From NCBI GenBank assembly GCA_002503285.1, contig DARI01000013.1:1-64000 (forward strand): a stretch of 64,000 nt of DNA, written 5' to 3'. Each line of letters begins with the position of its first letter. The stretch's first letter is position 1. Source of the DNA: Euryarchaeota archaeon UBA557 (GTDB taxonomy: Archaea > Thermoplasmatota > Poseidoniia > Poseidoniales > Thalassarchaeaceae). A program made the translations under genes and the position numbers. Shown piece after piece: positions 13,444-22,083 of the stretch. The notes beneath the pieces are model-generated. The model saw only the letters and a list, made by a program, of their open reading frames with translations. It searched no databases and was not told the origin of the DNA.

Positions 13444-14559
13444 ATGGAGGCTACCACCTTTAGTGCTACCAGCAAAAACAATACCGGTTATGTAAATAAA
13501 AATAATGCAATTGCTAATCCTTCCACTTTACCGCATTTTATTTTATTATTATTAAATGCTAGCATATTATATTTATTAATGAAATCAAACTATGGATTAA
13601 TCGGTGCTAAAGGTAGTTCAATATTTCTTTCACTTGCAATCAGCTATTGTATTGCAGCATATATTTATACGACAGAATTTGGCCTGAAAACATTAAAAAT
13701 TGAAGATAATGGAATGGGAATATTAACTACTAAATATTGGTTTTTGGCCATAAAGGCTGTAATTCCAATGATTCTCATTTCATTGATTTTGATTGTAGTT
13801 ATTAATTTATTTTTTACAGAAAGTGAAATTGATTATTTTATGAGTTCTTTATTTATTGTAATGTCAATTGGGCAAGGAATATCGATAATTACTGGTGGAA
13901 TCATTTACTATGATGGCAAAGGCATCAATAGAACAAGCAATAATACTGAAAATTATAGAATAATAAGAGTTGTTTTCACCATTATAATTTTTATTCCATT
14001 AATATGGTGGTTTGGATATGGCGCAGAAAATGCATTGGAAAAAAATTTAGTTATTAATTTATTATGGATTTTATATGTAATAACAATAGGATTGGTAGCG
14101 TATTTATTGGATAGATTTACGTCCAATGCTCGTAATAATTTAGGTTTAAGTGGGGCAAAGGCGGATAAGTTTCTTTTATTGATGATTATTACAATTTCAT
14201 GGCACCTGCTTAGTGCTTGGAGAAGGAATCCAATTTTAGTGGAATCTACTGATTTATTAATGTTATTTGAAGAGGGAGTATTAATGCTTGTTACCATATT
14301 ACTTACTGTAACTGCATTGATAAAAAAAGGAAAAAAGAGAGGATGGAAAATATTTGAAGGGCAATCGGCAATTTTTTGGGGAGTGGCATTTGGATACGCA
14401 TATTCTGGGAGCATTAGTTCGCTAACAATATTATCAGAAAGATTAACAGAAAGTAGTCTATTACAAACTACAGCCCTGGGCCATCTTTTAACTGCATTTG
14501 TAATTATCATAATATTACCAAGTTCGATTAAGAAGTTTATGATTTACGAAGAAGAATGA
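13444..14559 (+). CDS. Polytopic membrane protein, about 10 TM segments
   Basis: A 371-residue integral membrane protein. A short polar N-terminus rich in Asn, Ser and Thr precedes about ten hydrophobic segments, for example FILLLLNASILYLL, AVIPMILISLILIVV, LVINLLWILYVITI and LLTAFVIIIILPSSI. There is no recognised transporter signature, no large extracytoplasmic domain and no obvious conserved charged motif inside the membrane. The family is not recognised. The start at 13444 is chosen for its spacing from the TATA-like element; an in-frame ATG at 13423 would add seven residues. It converges with ftsZ, 16 bases apart. Confidence 0.6.
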   Translation: MEATTFSATSKNNTGYVNKNNAIANPSTLPHFILLLLNASILYLLMKSNYGLIGAKGSSIFLSLAISYCIAAYIYTTEFGLKTLKIEDNGMGILTTKYWFLAIKAVIPMILISLILIVVINLFFTESEIDYFMSSLFIVMSIGQGISIITGGIIYYDGKGINRTSNNTENYRIIRVVFTIIIFIPLIWWFGYGAENALEKNLVINLLWILYVITIGLVAYLLDRFTSNARNNLGLSGAKADKFLLLMIITISWHLLSAWRRNPILVESTDLLMLFEEGVLMLVTILLTVTALIKKGKKRGWKIFEGQSAIFWGVAFGYAYSGSISSLTILSERLTESSLLQTTALGHLLTAFVIIIILPSSIKKFMIYEEE

Positions 14560-14575
14560 CAGGATTTAGTATAAA

Positions 14576-15481
14576 TTATATTCCGCTTAATACAGCTATT
14601 AACCTTAATTTTCCCAACATATTATCACTTGTTCTTGCACCAAGAATTACTTGACAATCCGGATCCAATATTGATAAAAAACCTTCAGAAACTTGCTCAA
14701 GATGTGCTAAAGTCATATCTGGGCCACCTTCTACTTGTATTAAACAACCCCTTGCACCCTGTACTTCAATATCATAAAGTGGCGATTTTTTAGCCATTTT
14801 AACTACATAATCTGGATCCTCAGTGCTCCCAGTACCAACTACTAGAGTTGTGTCTCCCGATTTATTTACTATTGTCTTTAAATCCATCAAATCTAGATTA
14901 ATTTTACCAACTTTGGCTAAAGTTGTTACTAAACCTTCTATTAATTCTCCAATCCATTCGGATCCGGACTCCCAATCCGAATTTCTATCTTTTGCTTGCC
15001 ATGCAAGGCGTTCCATACTCAATTTTATACATACATCAGAAAAATTTTCAAGAGATGGCAATGTATGTTTTGCAATTGCTGACCGGAGAGGTTGTTCGGC
15101 AAAAGGGAGTCCAGCTATAGAAACAACGACACTGCCTGTATCTTGTGCCATCGCAGCAATTTCAGGTGCAACTCCCGAACCAGTACCTCCTCCCAATCCT
15201 GCCAAAATAATTACTAATTCAGAAGATTTTAATAATGGCTTAAATTCATTTATACCCTCTTTTAATCTATGTTTTGCTACCCTACTAAGAGTTGCTGTCC
15301 CTTTATCATGGCCTCCTAAAGATAATTGCAAACAATGTGCAGAATTAATTCCAGAAAAAGAATCTTTATCGGCATCAATTAATAGTAAATCTGCAAATTT
15401 AGCGCATCTTAAATGGGCTTGACTAGCCCACTTGCATCCTATGCCTCCAGCGCCAACAATCAATATGCTACCGCGCTCCAT
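14576..15481 (-). CDS. ftsZ: FtsZ-family GTPase without C-terminal tail
   Basis: A tubulin/FtsZ superfamily GTPase that would polymerise at the division site. The T1 glycine loop GAGGIG (10-15), T4 signature GLGGGTGSG (95-103) and T7 synergy loop NLDLMD (195-200, with acidic D197 and D200) are all present, so GTP binding and hydrolysis look intact. At 301 residues it is short. The chain stops at LRLIAVLSGI, the last strand of the second domain, with no linker or C-terminal peptide of the kind FtsZ uses to bind membrane tethers. Divergence leaves open a specialised FtsZ-like paralogue instead of the main division FtsZ. It has its own TATA-like element 20-29 bases upstream. Confidence 0.85.
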   Translation of the reverse strand: MERGSILIVGAGGIGCKWASQAHLRCAKFADLLLIDADKDSFSGINSAHCLQLSLGGHDKGTATLSRVAKHRLKEGINEFKPLLKSSELVIILAGLGGGTGSGVAPEIAAMAQDTGSVVVSIAGLPFAEQPLRSAIAKHTLPSLENFSDVCIKLSMERLAWQAKDRNSDWESGSEWIGELIEGLVTTLAKVGKINLDLMDLKTIVNKSGDTTLVVGTGSTEDPDYVVKMAKKSPLYDIEVQGARGCLIQVEGGPDMTLAHLEQVSEGFLSILDPDCQVILGARTSDNMLGKLRLIAVLSGI

Positions 15482-15500
15482 GCCTGTGGAAGAAGAGGTG

Positions 15501-15510
15501 AATTATATTA
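15501..15510 (-). promoter_or_regulatory. TATA-like element of ftsZ (leaderless)
   Basis: TAATATAATT on the minus strand is centred about 25 bases before the ftsZ ATG, with no ribosome-binding site in between. This is the arrangement expected for a leaderless archaeal transcript. Confidence 0.5.
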
Positions 15511-15512
15511 TC

Positions 15513-15818
15513 CTAGTCATAATTTAGATATCTTTGATAACGCCTTCTTTCATCCCTTGCCCAAGCGTTATCCGGCTCTAAAGCTAGAACTTGTTCGTAT
15601 ATCTTGATTGCATTTTTAAAATCTGATAAATATCTACCTTGCATATGCCCCATGACATTTAAGATTGGTATACAATTTGGATTTTTATTTAGAAGTTCAA
15701 TTAGAATATTTTCTGCCTGTGTGATTTCCATTAACTCCATATGATCTTCTGCGATTCCTAAATTATTGATTTCATATTCATTTAAATCATAAATATTTCT
15801 CCAAGTAGGGCCCGTCAT
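15513..15818 (-). CDS. Small TPR-repeat protein
   Basis: A soluble protein of 101 residues. The C-terminal part reads as a tetratricopeptide repeat (ILIELLNKNPNCIPILNVMG, then DFKNAIKIYEQVLALEPDNAWAR), the classic spacing of paired helices ending in a Pro-Asp/Asn turn. It probably mediates protein contacts. It lies just upstream of ftsZ on the same strand, 31 bases apart, though ftsZ has its own promoter-like element in the gap. A good TATA-like box lies 27 bases before the start codon, so a leaderless transcript is likely. Any link with cell division is only by neighbourhood. Confidence 0.7.
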   Translation of the reverse strand: MTGPTWRNIYDLNEYEINNLGIAEDHMELMEITQAENILIELLNKNPNCIPILNVMGHMQGRYLSDFKNAIKIYEQVLALEPDNAWARDERRRYQRYLNYD

Positions 15819-15840
15819 AGACTTGCTAGGGGCTACATAG

Positions 15841-15850
15841 TTTTATATTT
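15841..15850 (-). promoter_or_regulatory. TATA-like element of the TPR gene (leaderless)
   Basis: AAATATAAAA on the minus strand is centred 27 bases before the ATG at 15818, with no ribosome-binding site between. The spacing is ideal for a leaderless mRNA. Confidence 0.5.
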
Positions 15851-15955
15851 TCGAGAGTAACGGAAACTTGTTAAAATAGATAGTGAAGGAAAGTGGTTAA
15901 CTGGAACCTTAATAGTCTCCTTTCAATTGGGTTAGATTGTCATAGAGGCTAAAGT

Positions 15956-16777
15956 ATGAATAGTGCGATTTTGTCCTCAAAAAGAGTAATTGTTTTAGGG
16001 GCATTATTGATGTTTATGGCAGGTACTGGTCAAGCAATTCATAGTGGCGTTGGAGGGGATGCAAATAATCAAGGAGAAGTGGCGATTGCTGGATGTACTT
16101 GCCACGCATCTGAACCAGATAATTCTGTAACGGTAATACTTGATTCGGTGCCATATCATTATTCATACGGCGTAAGTTATAATATGGAAATTCAACTCAT
16201 AGGAGGCCCAGAAATACTAGTTGGAGGTCAATCAGGAGGGTTCGCTCTAAGGGTCAGTAGTGGAACCCTAGAACCAGGAATAGGATATGAAAATTTAATT
16301 CAAAATTGGGAAAATGACCCATCAACACTTACACATACTTCGGCAGGATCTAAAGTTGAAGATAGGGCATGGCATATAATTTGGAATTCACCTGACGCTA
16401 TGGAAGACGATACAACGATTACTTTTTGGCTAGCAGGAAACTCAGTAAATGGTGATAAAATCCCATCATCATTAGATAGGTGGAATAGATTAAGCGTGAC
16501 TATCGAAGAAGGAGAAGATAATGGAAAAACTAGGACCATATTTTCTGGCAATGGAGACATTAATCCTCCTGCCCCAGTAACTGATGAAATCGATTTGCAC
16601 CACATGGGTGCAAAGTTAAGAGCACATTGGCTAGGATTGCTAGGATTTGGTGCGGTGATATTAGTAATAGTATTTTGTGGTTTGTTTTTAAGATATGGAT
16701 TTTCAAGACATTATGAAGGACGCAGTAATTTACTCAAATTGAGAATAAAATATCTCAGAAGGGGTGATCAACTTTGA
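15956..16777 (+). CDS. Exported membrane-anchored protein with CxCH motif (choice-of-anchor V-like)
   Basis: 273 residues: a signal peptide (VIVLGALLMFMAGTGQA), a beta-rich exported domain and a single C-terminal membrane helix (WLGLLGFGAVILVIVFCGLFL) with a basic cytoplasmic end. Just after the signal peptide, GCTCHAS matches the CxCH of the choice-of-anchor V group. It could bind heme or a metal, but it is one base short of the cytochrome c CxxCH. It opens the Rieske/cytochrome b operon and overlaps the next gene by four bases, so a role as an exported redox or assembly subunit of that complex is plausible. No biochemical function is established from the sequence. Confidence 0.65.
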   Translation: MNSAILSSKRVIVLGALLMFMAGTGQAIHSGVGGDANNQGEVAIAGCTCHASEPDNSVTVILDSVPYHYSYGVSYNMEIQLIGGPEILVGGQSGGFALRVSSGTLEPGIGYENLIQNWENDPSTLTHTSAGSKVEDRAWHIIWNSPDAMEDDTTITFWLAGNSVNGDKIPSSLDRWNRLSVTIEEGEDNGKTRTIFSGNGDINPPAPVTDEIDLHHMGAKLRAHWLGLLGFGAVILVIVFCGLFLRYGFSRHYEGRSNLLKLRIKYLRRGDQL

Positions 16778-17223
16778 AAGATGACGTCGTCATGAGATTA
16801 CTACGAGATGTTAGTCTCGGAAAGGTATCTGTTGAAGAAGCCAGGGAAGCACTAGAAGGCATTGATATTTCAGAAGAGAATTATGTAAGGGCAGTTGATC
16901 ATGGAGTATTTAATATGCCGAAACCGGGAACCATAGTAAGGGCCAGTATATCGCCCTCTGGCGATTCTTGGTTGATCATCCTAGTAGGATTATGGGGCAT
17001 AGTCTGGACATTATTTTGGGGAGGATCATTATCATACGGATTATACAATCATTGGAATCAACAAATGCTTGCATTTGATTTAGCGATGACCTTGTTGACT
17101 ATCATAATCATGGGAATCGTGTACCTAAAATATGTTATGCCAGACGTAGTAGTTGTAAAGCACAGAAGAAACAAATACATAACAAGGAATGATCCTGAGG
17201 CTTGGAAAAAATACGAGGCATGA
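16774..17223 (+). CDS. Two-TM membrane protein of the Rieske/cytochrome b operon
   Basis: 149 residues starting with TTG (16774), which overlaps the previous stop; AGGGGTGAT sits 8 bases upstream and supports this start. A cytoplasmic helical N-terminus (residues 1-65, with a VSVEEAREALEGI helix) is followed by two hydrophobic segments, WLIILVGLWGIVWTLFWGG and LAMTLLTIIIMGIVYL, and a basic tail ending KKYEA. No family is recognised. The tight coupling to the Rieske gene suggests an accessory subunit of the quinol-oxidising complex. Confidence 0.7.
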   Translation: MKDDVVMRLLRDVSLGKVSVEEAREALEGIDISEENYVRAVDHGVFNMPKPGTIVRASISPSGDSWLIILVGLWGIVWTLFWGGSLSYGLYNHWNQQMLAFDLAMTLLTIIIMGIVYLKYVMPDVVVVKHRRNKYITRNDPEAWKKYEA

Positions 17224-17225
17224 CC

Positions 17226-18071
17226 ATGGCTAGAAGATTCAAATTACGTCCTTTACCTAATGACTCCAATGATAATAAAGAATCACTAAAGATGATAGAT
17301 CGAAGGGAGTTTATGAGGCTTTCATTTAATACGGCCGCCGGACTAATCACAGTGGCAAGTATCGGAAGTGTTGGTTTCGCATCACTATTAATGGGACAAC
17401 CAGAGGCAGATGGAGGAGATACGGCAGTTAGGTTTTGGGTTCCTTCAGGAGCAGAAGATACGGCTTGGTTTGGAGATCGCCATCTTGAGCCTATGAGTTA
17501 CAGCGCATTTCAGACTGCAGCTGCCAATACCAAAACAGGAATGATAGGTGCTCAAGGAGTCTGGTCAGGATTACCTGTTAACGTAGTTTATGTTCCTCAT
17601 GAAGAAAATAAAGACTTACCCCTAGTACCTGATAAACCAAGATTTCAATACCTGGAGGGTTACGATTTAGGAGGAAAATATGTTGGTTCGGGAAGAGAAG
17701 TAGAAGATGATTCAACATATTCCACATTATCAATTCATGACAATATGATAATAATATTTTCAAGATGCCCTCATCTCTGTTGTATACCGGGATGGCAATT
17801 AGTAACCAATAATTACACAGGAGATACTTGGGCATCAGGAGGAACGGATTCTGGAGGCGATAAATTATTTTGTATCTGCCATTCCAGTAGATTTGATCCA
17901 ACAGCGATTGAGAAAAATAGCATGGGAAGAGGAGTCCCATTTGATTTCATTGGAGTAAGAAGAACTGGTGGGCCTGCACCTAATGGAATGCCCTTAATCC
18001 CGTTTGTAGTAAATGGAGATATTATTGAGGCATTACCGGATTTTAAAGACTGGTATGCATATTGTGGTTGA
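17226..18071 (+). CDS. Rieske iron-sulfur protein of a cytochrome bc/b6f-type complex
   Basis: Accepts electrons from quinol at the outer face of the membrane and passes them to a periplasmic acceptor. The N-terminus has a Tat-like RREFMRLS followed by a membrane anchor (TAAGLITVASIGSVGFASLL). The two cluster boxes are CPHLCC (C181, H183, C186) and CICHSS (C216, C218, H219). These supply two Cys and two His ligands and the stabilising disulfide typical of high-potential bc-type Rieske proteins. GAGG 7 bases before 17226 supports this start; in-frame starts at 17202 and 17220 are possible. No cytochrome c1 or f gene is in the operon. Confidence 0.92.
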   Translation: MARRFKLRPLPNDSNDNKESLKMIDRREFMRLSFNTAAGLITVASIGSVGFASLLMGQPEADGGDTAVRFWVPSGAEDTAWFGDRHLEPMSYSAFQTAAANTKTGMIGAQGVWSGLPVNVVYVPHEENKDLPLVPDKPRFQYLEGYDLGGKYVGSGREVEDDSTYSTLSIHDNMIIIFSRCPHLCCIPGWQLVTNNYTGDTWASGGTDSGGDKLFCICHSSRFDPTAIEKNSMGRGVPFDFIGVRRTGGPAPNGMPLIPFVVNGDIIEALPDFKDWYAYCG

Positions 18072-18082
18072 GGTAGATAAAG

Positions 18083-18949
18083 ATGATTCAATTTTGGTTC
18101 TTATGGCTTTTTATTGCAATAGTAGTTGTCATCGTAGCATTTACTTTACGAAAAGAAAGGGACGATATGCCCAGAAAGGACATATTAAGGGCAGTAGAAA
18201 GTAATGCTAGCAATATGGGTTTAGCCGAAAAATTATTTTTATGGGCTTTTTCATGGTTAGATACGAGATTTAGAATACAAGATTATTGGGGGATGAGCAG
18301 AGATGCATTTCATAGCGTTCACAGGCAGATGCCCCTTACTCATGCAGAAAAATATAAATTGAGGATTATTTGGTATTGGTACCCACTTTATTGTTTGGGC
18401 GGTATTTCATTTTTAGCGTTTATAATATTGGTAATTACAGGATCTATACTTGGCCTTTATTATGTACCAGGAGGAGAAGGTGATCCGACTCCTGCATACA
18501 GTAGCCTCGAATTTATTATGACTACACTACCATTTGGATATATAATAAGGTCGATTCACCATTGGACAACTCATTTTATGGTTGCAGCAGTATTCTTACA
18601 CATGTGTAGAGTTTACTTTACTGGAGCATATAGGAATCCTAGAGAATTAAATTGGTTAATAGGAGTTGCATTGATGTTCTTCACAATATTCTTTGGATAT
18701 TCTGGATATTTGCTCCCCTGGGATAGTTTGGCATTTGGGGCTGCTACTATTGGAATAAATATGGCAACATCCACTCCTTTAATTGGAGAATGGATGGCTA
18801 ACATACTATTTGCAGGGTCCACATTATCTGGACAAACAGTAACTAGAATGTACTTTTTACATGTCTTTATATTACCAGTCCTAGTAACCGCTTTAATATT
18901 AGTTCATTTATTCATAGTTTGGGTTCAAGGGATTGCTGAACCGCATTAA
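18083..18949 (+). CDS. Cytochrome b, N-terminal (b6-like) subunit
   Basis: 288 residues carrying the four-helix, two-heme part of cytochrome b, which oxidises and reduces quinone on opposite sides of the membrane. Helix B has H159 and H173 (13 residues between) and helix D has H260 and H275 (14 between). The 14-residue gap in helix D is the b6f-type spacing. Other hallmarks are the SIHHWTTHFM segment and SGYLLPWDSLAFGA. A first membrane helix at the very N-terminus (WFLWLFIAIVVVIVAFTL) is extra. The C-terminal half of cytochrome b is encoded separately in the next gene, 11 bases on. Confidence 0.92.
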   Translation: MIQFWFLWLFIAIVVVIVAFTLRKERDDMPRKDILRAVESNASNMGLAEKLFLWAFSWLDTRFRIQDYWGMSRDAFHSVHRQMPLTHAEKYKLRIIWYWYPLYCLGGISFLAFIILVITGSILGLYYVPGGEGDPTPAYSSLEFIMTTLPFGYIIRSIHHWTTHFMVAAVFLHMCRVYFTGAYRNPRELNWLIGVALMFFTIFFGYSGYLLPWDSLAFGAATIGINMATSTPLIGEWMANILFAGSTLSGQTVTRMYFLHVFILPVLVTALILVHLFIVWVQGIAEPH

Positions 18950-18960
18950 GAGGTATTTAA

Positions 18961-21744
18961 ATGGGATTAATAGATAGATTTGGAAGGATAGCTGATACAT
19001 ATGTCAGCGAAAGGGACCATTTAATTGAAGCGGAACAAGAACGAAGAAGAGTTTTTGTAGGCCACTCTTTTTGGCCTACAGAAGTATTAAGAGATACAAT
19101 AATCCTAGCCAGTATGGTCATGGTAATATGTTTCTATTCATGGATTGTTCCTCCACCCCTGCATAGTGCTGCAGATCCATTTGCTCAAGCGGGATTTGTA
19201 TTTCCGGATTGGTATGTATTATTCTCATACGGATACCTACGATGGGGCGAATACCTACCTCAGTACACAATTCCAGCAGGCCCAATTGGTGATTTCTTTG
19301 GTCAGCCATTTATTTATTGGAATGCAGCATGGTGGGGCGCGGCAATAACTGGCATCCCAGTAGGAATATTGGCCCTACCTCCATTCATAATAGGTAAAAG
19401 AGAAAAAAGAGGCGTTGAAGATCCTTGGTTTGCTAGTGCAGGAGCAGCTTATTTAGCACATGTATGGTTTATTTCCGTATTCTCCATAAATATATTCTTA
19501 GAATTATATGCAAAAGATTTGACCAATTATTGCTTTAAAGATTCTCACGATTATTTCTTCTGCGGCCGACAGGCTCCTTGGACTGCTACGATATTTAATG
19601 CCATTCCTTGGATATTATCTGCCTTTTTCTTATTTGTGATTTTATATTTCGTCACAAGAAAATTTTTGCTAAATACGATGGGTGCTAGAGTTACTCCATC
19701 GCTCGGAAAACAAGTCACAATAGGTACCATAATTATTACAGTACTTATCTCAACTGTAACTTGGCCGATATATGAAGGCGGGTTTTGGGATTATGGAGGT
19801 TTAGGTGCAATGGATGATATCTCACAATTAGATGAAATGCGAGACCAGCCACAAGATACATTAGTCCAATATGGTCAAGGAAATGTTTGGGATACATGGG
19901 AAGATGAATGTTTATCAAATGAAGAAAGTTTCGGTCTAGGAGTCTGGGAAAACATAAATCCAGAAGATTTTGAAGAATGGTGCGTGATACCTGCATCTAA
20001 TTGGATAGACTGGTCCATCTATCAACCGACAAAGTTCACTTTAATTGATTATTCTGGCGTCAATGGGCATGCAGATTATAACACTGGACAAAATCAAGCA
20101 TTTTCAGAAATGACATATGTCGGAAATTCTGATGAAACAGAAGTAAGTATTTCATCTTTCGAATCTTTTACAGTGGAAGATTTTGGTGTAAGCGAATTGC
20201 CCACCGATATTGGATGTAATTTTAGAACAAGTACATACGGAGCAGGAGATCATCAGCAGACAGTATATTTAACTAATTCAATTAATGAAGAAGTTTGGAG
20301 AATGAAAGGGGAAACTTGTTCACTAGAAACAATTTATCTTAATTCAGGAGAAACATACACAATCTATTTTGAAACAACTTCAAATTCAGTTAATGAATCA
20401 ATTACAATGATTACAGATTTTTCAGCTACGGCATATCAACCATTATTATTGGCAGAAGATGGGACAGCCCTAATCAGATCTTCCAGTATTTTAACAGTGG
20501 ATGAAATGAAAGAACTATCAATAGAGAATCCAACTTATCATAAGAATCCCAAGAGTCTGGATGCCAAATTAATATACTCATTATTCATACCTTGCTTAGG
20601 AGTCGGGGCGATGGTCTTTATGTTAATGAGAAGTATGGCAAGGGGATATGAATGGGAAATGAACAAATGTTATGGCTGTGATCTTTGCGATGATGCATGC
20701 CCCGTAAGGTTGTTTAATGCAGGAGATAAATTAAATATAATTTATAATACATGGAATAATGAAGATGATGGAGTTCCCCTATATTCTTGTTTGACTTGTA
20801 GTGCATGTACAAATGCCTGCCCTCAATTAGTAGATTATGATTCATATGTAGATATTCGAAGAAATTTGATTGTAGGAGGGCCCCCTGCAGCTGAGATACC
20901 CCATACAGTACTGCAAGCAGTACTGGCCGCCGAGGCGGACGAGGATGAAGCATTTATTCCTACAGCTGATTATCCAATAGATTCCAATATTGGCTATTAT
21001 CCAGGATGCGTAGACTACATAGATCAAGAAATGGTATTTAGCCATGTAAATGAAGGTACCATGAATCTTGGAGAAACAACTACTGCAGCATTCACGCTAT
21101 TCGAAGAGTTAGGGCAAGATGTTACTTATTTAGGAAGGGATTTCTTGAAATGTTGTGGTCACGACCAAAAGTGGCAAGGATTATCAGAAGTATTTGAAAA
21201 GCTAAAAGGATATAATCAAAAGAAAATTGGGGAAAGTGGAATTGATACATTAGTAACATCATGTGCCGAATGTTTCAGAACCTTCGCATTAGATTATGAA
21301 TTAGAAGACATGAAGGTTATGCATACAACCGAATTCTTGACTGAAAATGGATTTGACATGGAATTAAAAACTGAGGATGACATAACAGTAACTTACCACG
21401 ATCCTTGCAGAATTGGTAGACAAATGAATTTGTATGACGAGCCAAGAAACTTAGTAGAATCAATTGAAGGAGTGTCTTTAGTAGAGATGGAACATAATAA
21501 AGAAGACGGATTATGCTGTGGAGTTTCCAGTATGATGTCATGCAATGAAAACAGTAGAGGTTTACGACTTCAAAGGTTTGATGAAGTTAAAGCCACAGGT
21601 GCGGATATCATGCTAACAACATGTCCAAAATGTGTAAGTCACTTTGAATGTTTAAAATTTGAGGGTGATCCAAGACATGATTTTGAAATATTAGACGTAG
21701 TCAGTTTCTTAGCAAGGCAAGTAAATGCAAAAAATAAAGTTTAA
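18961..21744 (+). CDS. Fusion: cytochrome b C-terminal half, exported insert, and HdrD-like Fe-S/CCG module
   Basis: 927 residues. Residues 1-265 resemble cytochrome b subunit IV (PPPLHSAADPFAQAG, FVFPDWYVLFSYGYLRW, about six membrane spans). Residues 270-530 form an acidic beta-rich domain that probably faces outside, followed by another membrane helix (535-560). The rest is cytoplasmic: two 4Fe-4S motifs (C570/573/576/580 and C610/613/616/620) and two complete CCG domains (C683, C731-C732, C768/C771; and C816, C852-C853, C888/C891). That set is the architecture of heterodisulfide reductase HdrD or GlpC/LutA-type proteins. The fusion would join quinone chemistry in the membrane to a thiol/disulfide or organic-acid active site. 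The substrate is unknown. The stop shares TTAA with the convergent gene. Confidence 0.88.
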   Translation: MGLIDRFGRIADTYVSERDHLIEAEQERRRVFVGHSFWPTEVLRDTIILASMVMVICFYSWIVPPPLHSAADPFAQAGFVFPDWYVLFSYGYLRWGEYLPQYTIPAGPIGDFFGQPFIYWNAAWWGAAITGIPVGILALPPFIIGKREKRGVEDPWFASAGAAYLAHVWFISVFSINIFLELYAKDLTNYCFKDSHDYFFCGRQAPWTATIFNAIPWILSAFFLFVILYFVTRKFLLNTMGARVTPSLGKQVTIGTIIITVLISTVTWPIYEGGFWDYGGLGAMDDISQLDEMRDQPQDTLVQYGQGNVWDTWEDECLSNEESFGLGVWENINPEDFEEWCVIPASNWIDWSIYQPTKFTLIDYSGVNGHADYNTGQNQAFSEMTYVGNSDETEVSISSFESFTVEDFGVSELPTDIGCNFRTSTYGAGDHQQTVYLTNSINEEVWRMKGETCSLETIYLNSGETYTIYFETTSNSVNESITMITDFSATAYQPLLLAEDGTALIRSSSILTVDEMKELSIENPTYHKNPKSLDAKLIYSLFIPCLGVGAMVFMLMRSMARGYEWEMNKCYGCDLCDDACPVRLFNAGDKLNIIYNTWNNEDDGVPLYSCLTCSACTNACPQLVDYDSYVDIRRNLIVGGPPAAEIPHTVLQAVLAAEADEDEAFIPTADYPIDSNIGYYPGCVDYIDQEMVFSHVNEGTMNLGETTTAAFTLFEELGQDVTYLGRDFLKCCGHDQKWQGLSEVFEKLKGYNQKKIGESGIDTLVTSCAECFRTFALDYELEDMKVMHTTEFLTENGFDMELKTEDDITVTYHDPCRIGRQMNLYDEPRNLVESIEGVSLVEMEHNKEDGLCCGVSSMMSCNENSRGLRLQRFDEVKATGADIMLTTCPKCVSHFECLKFEGDPRHDFEILDVVSFLARQVNAKNKV

Positions 21745-22007
21745 TTAAATGCGAAATATGCTGAGATTAATGATAGTATAGCATTTAATAAAATTCCTAT
21801 CAATGTGAGTTTTGCTACTTGTTTATTTTGATAACCTAGTGCTGTTAACCACAAGAATAACCCTATCAAGCCGCCGCATGCAAATGATATCCATGCAGCC
21901 TCTAAACTCAAGAATAACATCATAAAAAGCCAAATGAATACTCCTTGAAATAATGATAATAGAGATAAGGGATTTAAAAAATATTTCTTGAGATCATCCA
22001 TAGACAT
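21741..22007 (-). CDS. Small membrane protein, three hydrophobic segments
   Basis: About 88 residues, nearly all hydrophobic after a short charged start (MSMDDLKKYFLNP). Segments: LFQGVFIWLFMMLFLSL, AAWISFACGGLIGLFLWLTALG and LTLIGILLNAILSLISAYFAF. The family is not recognised. It is convergent with the cytochrome-HdrD gene and divergent from the ferredoxin gene. A GTG at 22019 would add four residues; ATG codons at 22007 and 22001 are alternatives. Confidence 0.6.
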   Translation of the reverse strand: MSMDDLKKYFLNPLSLLSLFQGVFIWLFMMLFLSLEAAWISFACGGLIGLFLWLTALGYQNKQVAKLTLIGILLNAILSLISAYFAFN

Positions 22008-22083
22008 CCGAGGTAACACAGAGCAATGAAACTGACGATTGATAAAGGAAGGGCATCTGAAGTTAAACGAAGGAGCATTAAGA

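Noticed and set aside
13953..14510. 185-codon minus-strand frame inside the membrane-protein gene
   Set aside because: Antisense to a frame with ten convincing membrane segments; the minus-strand product has no coherent pattern.
16080..16120. Cytochrome c heme site in the first gene of the Rieske operon
   Set aside because: The motif is CTCH, not CxxCH, so a covalent c-type heme cannot be claimed.
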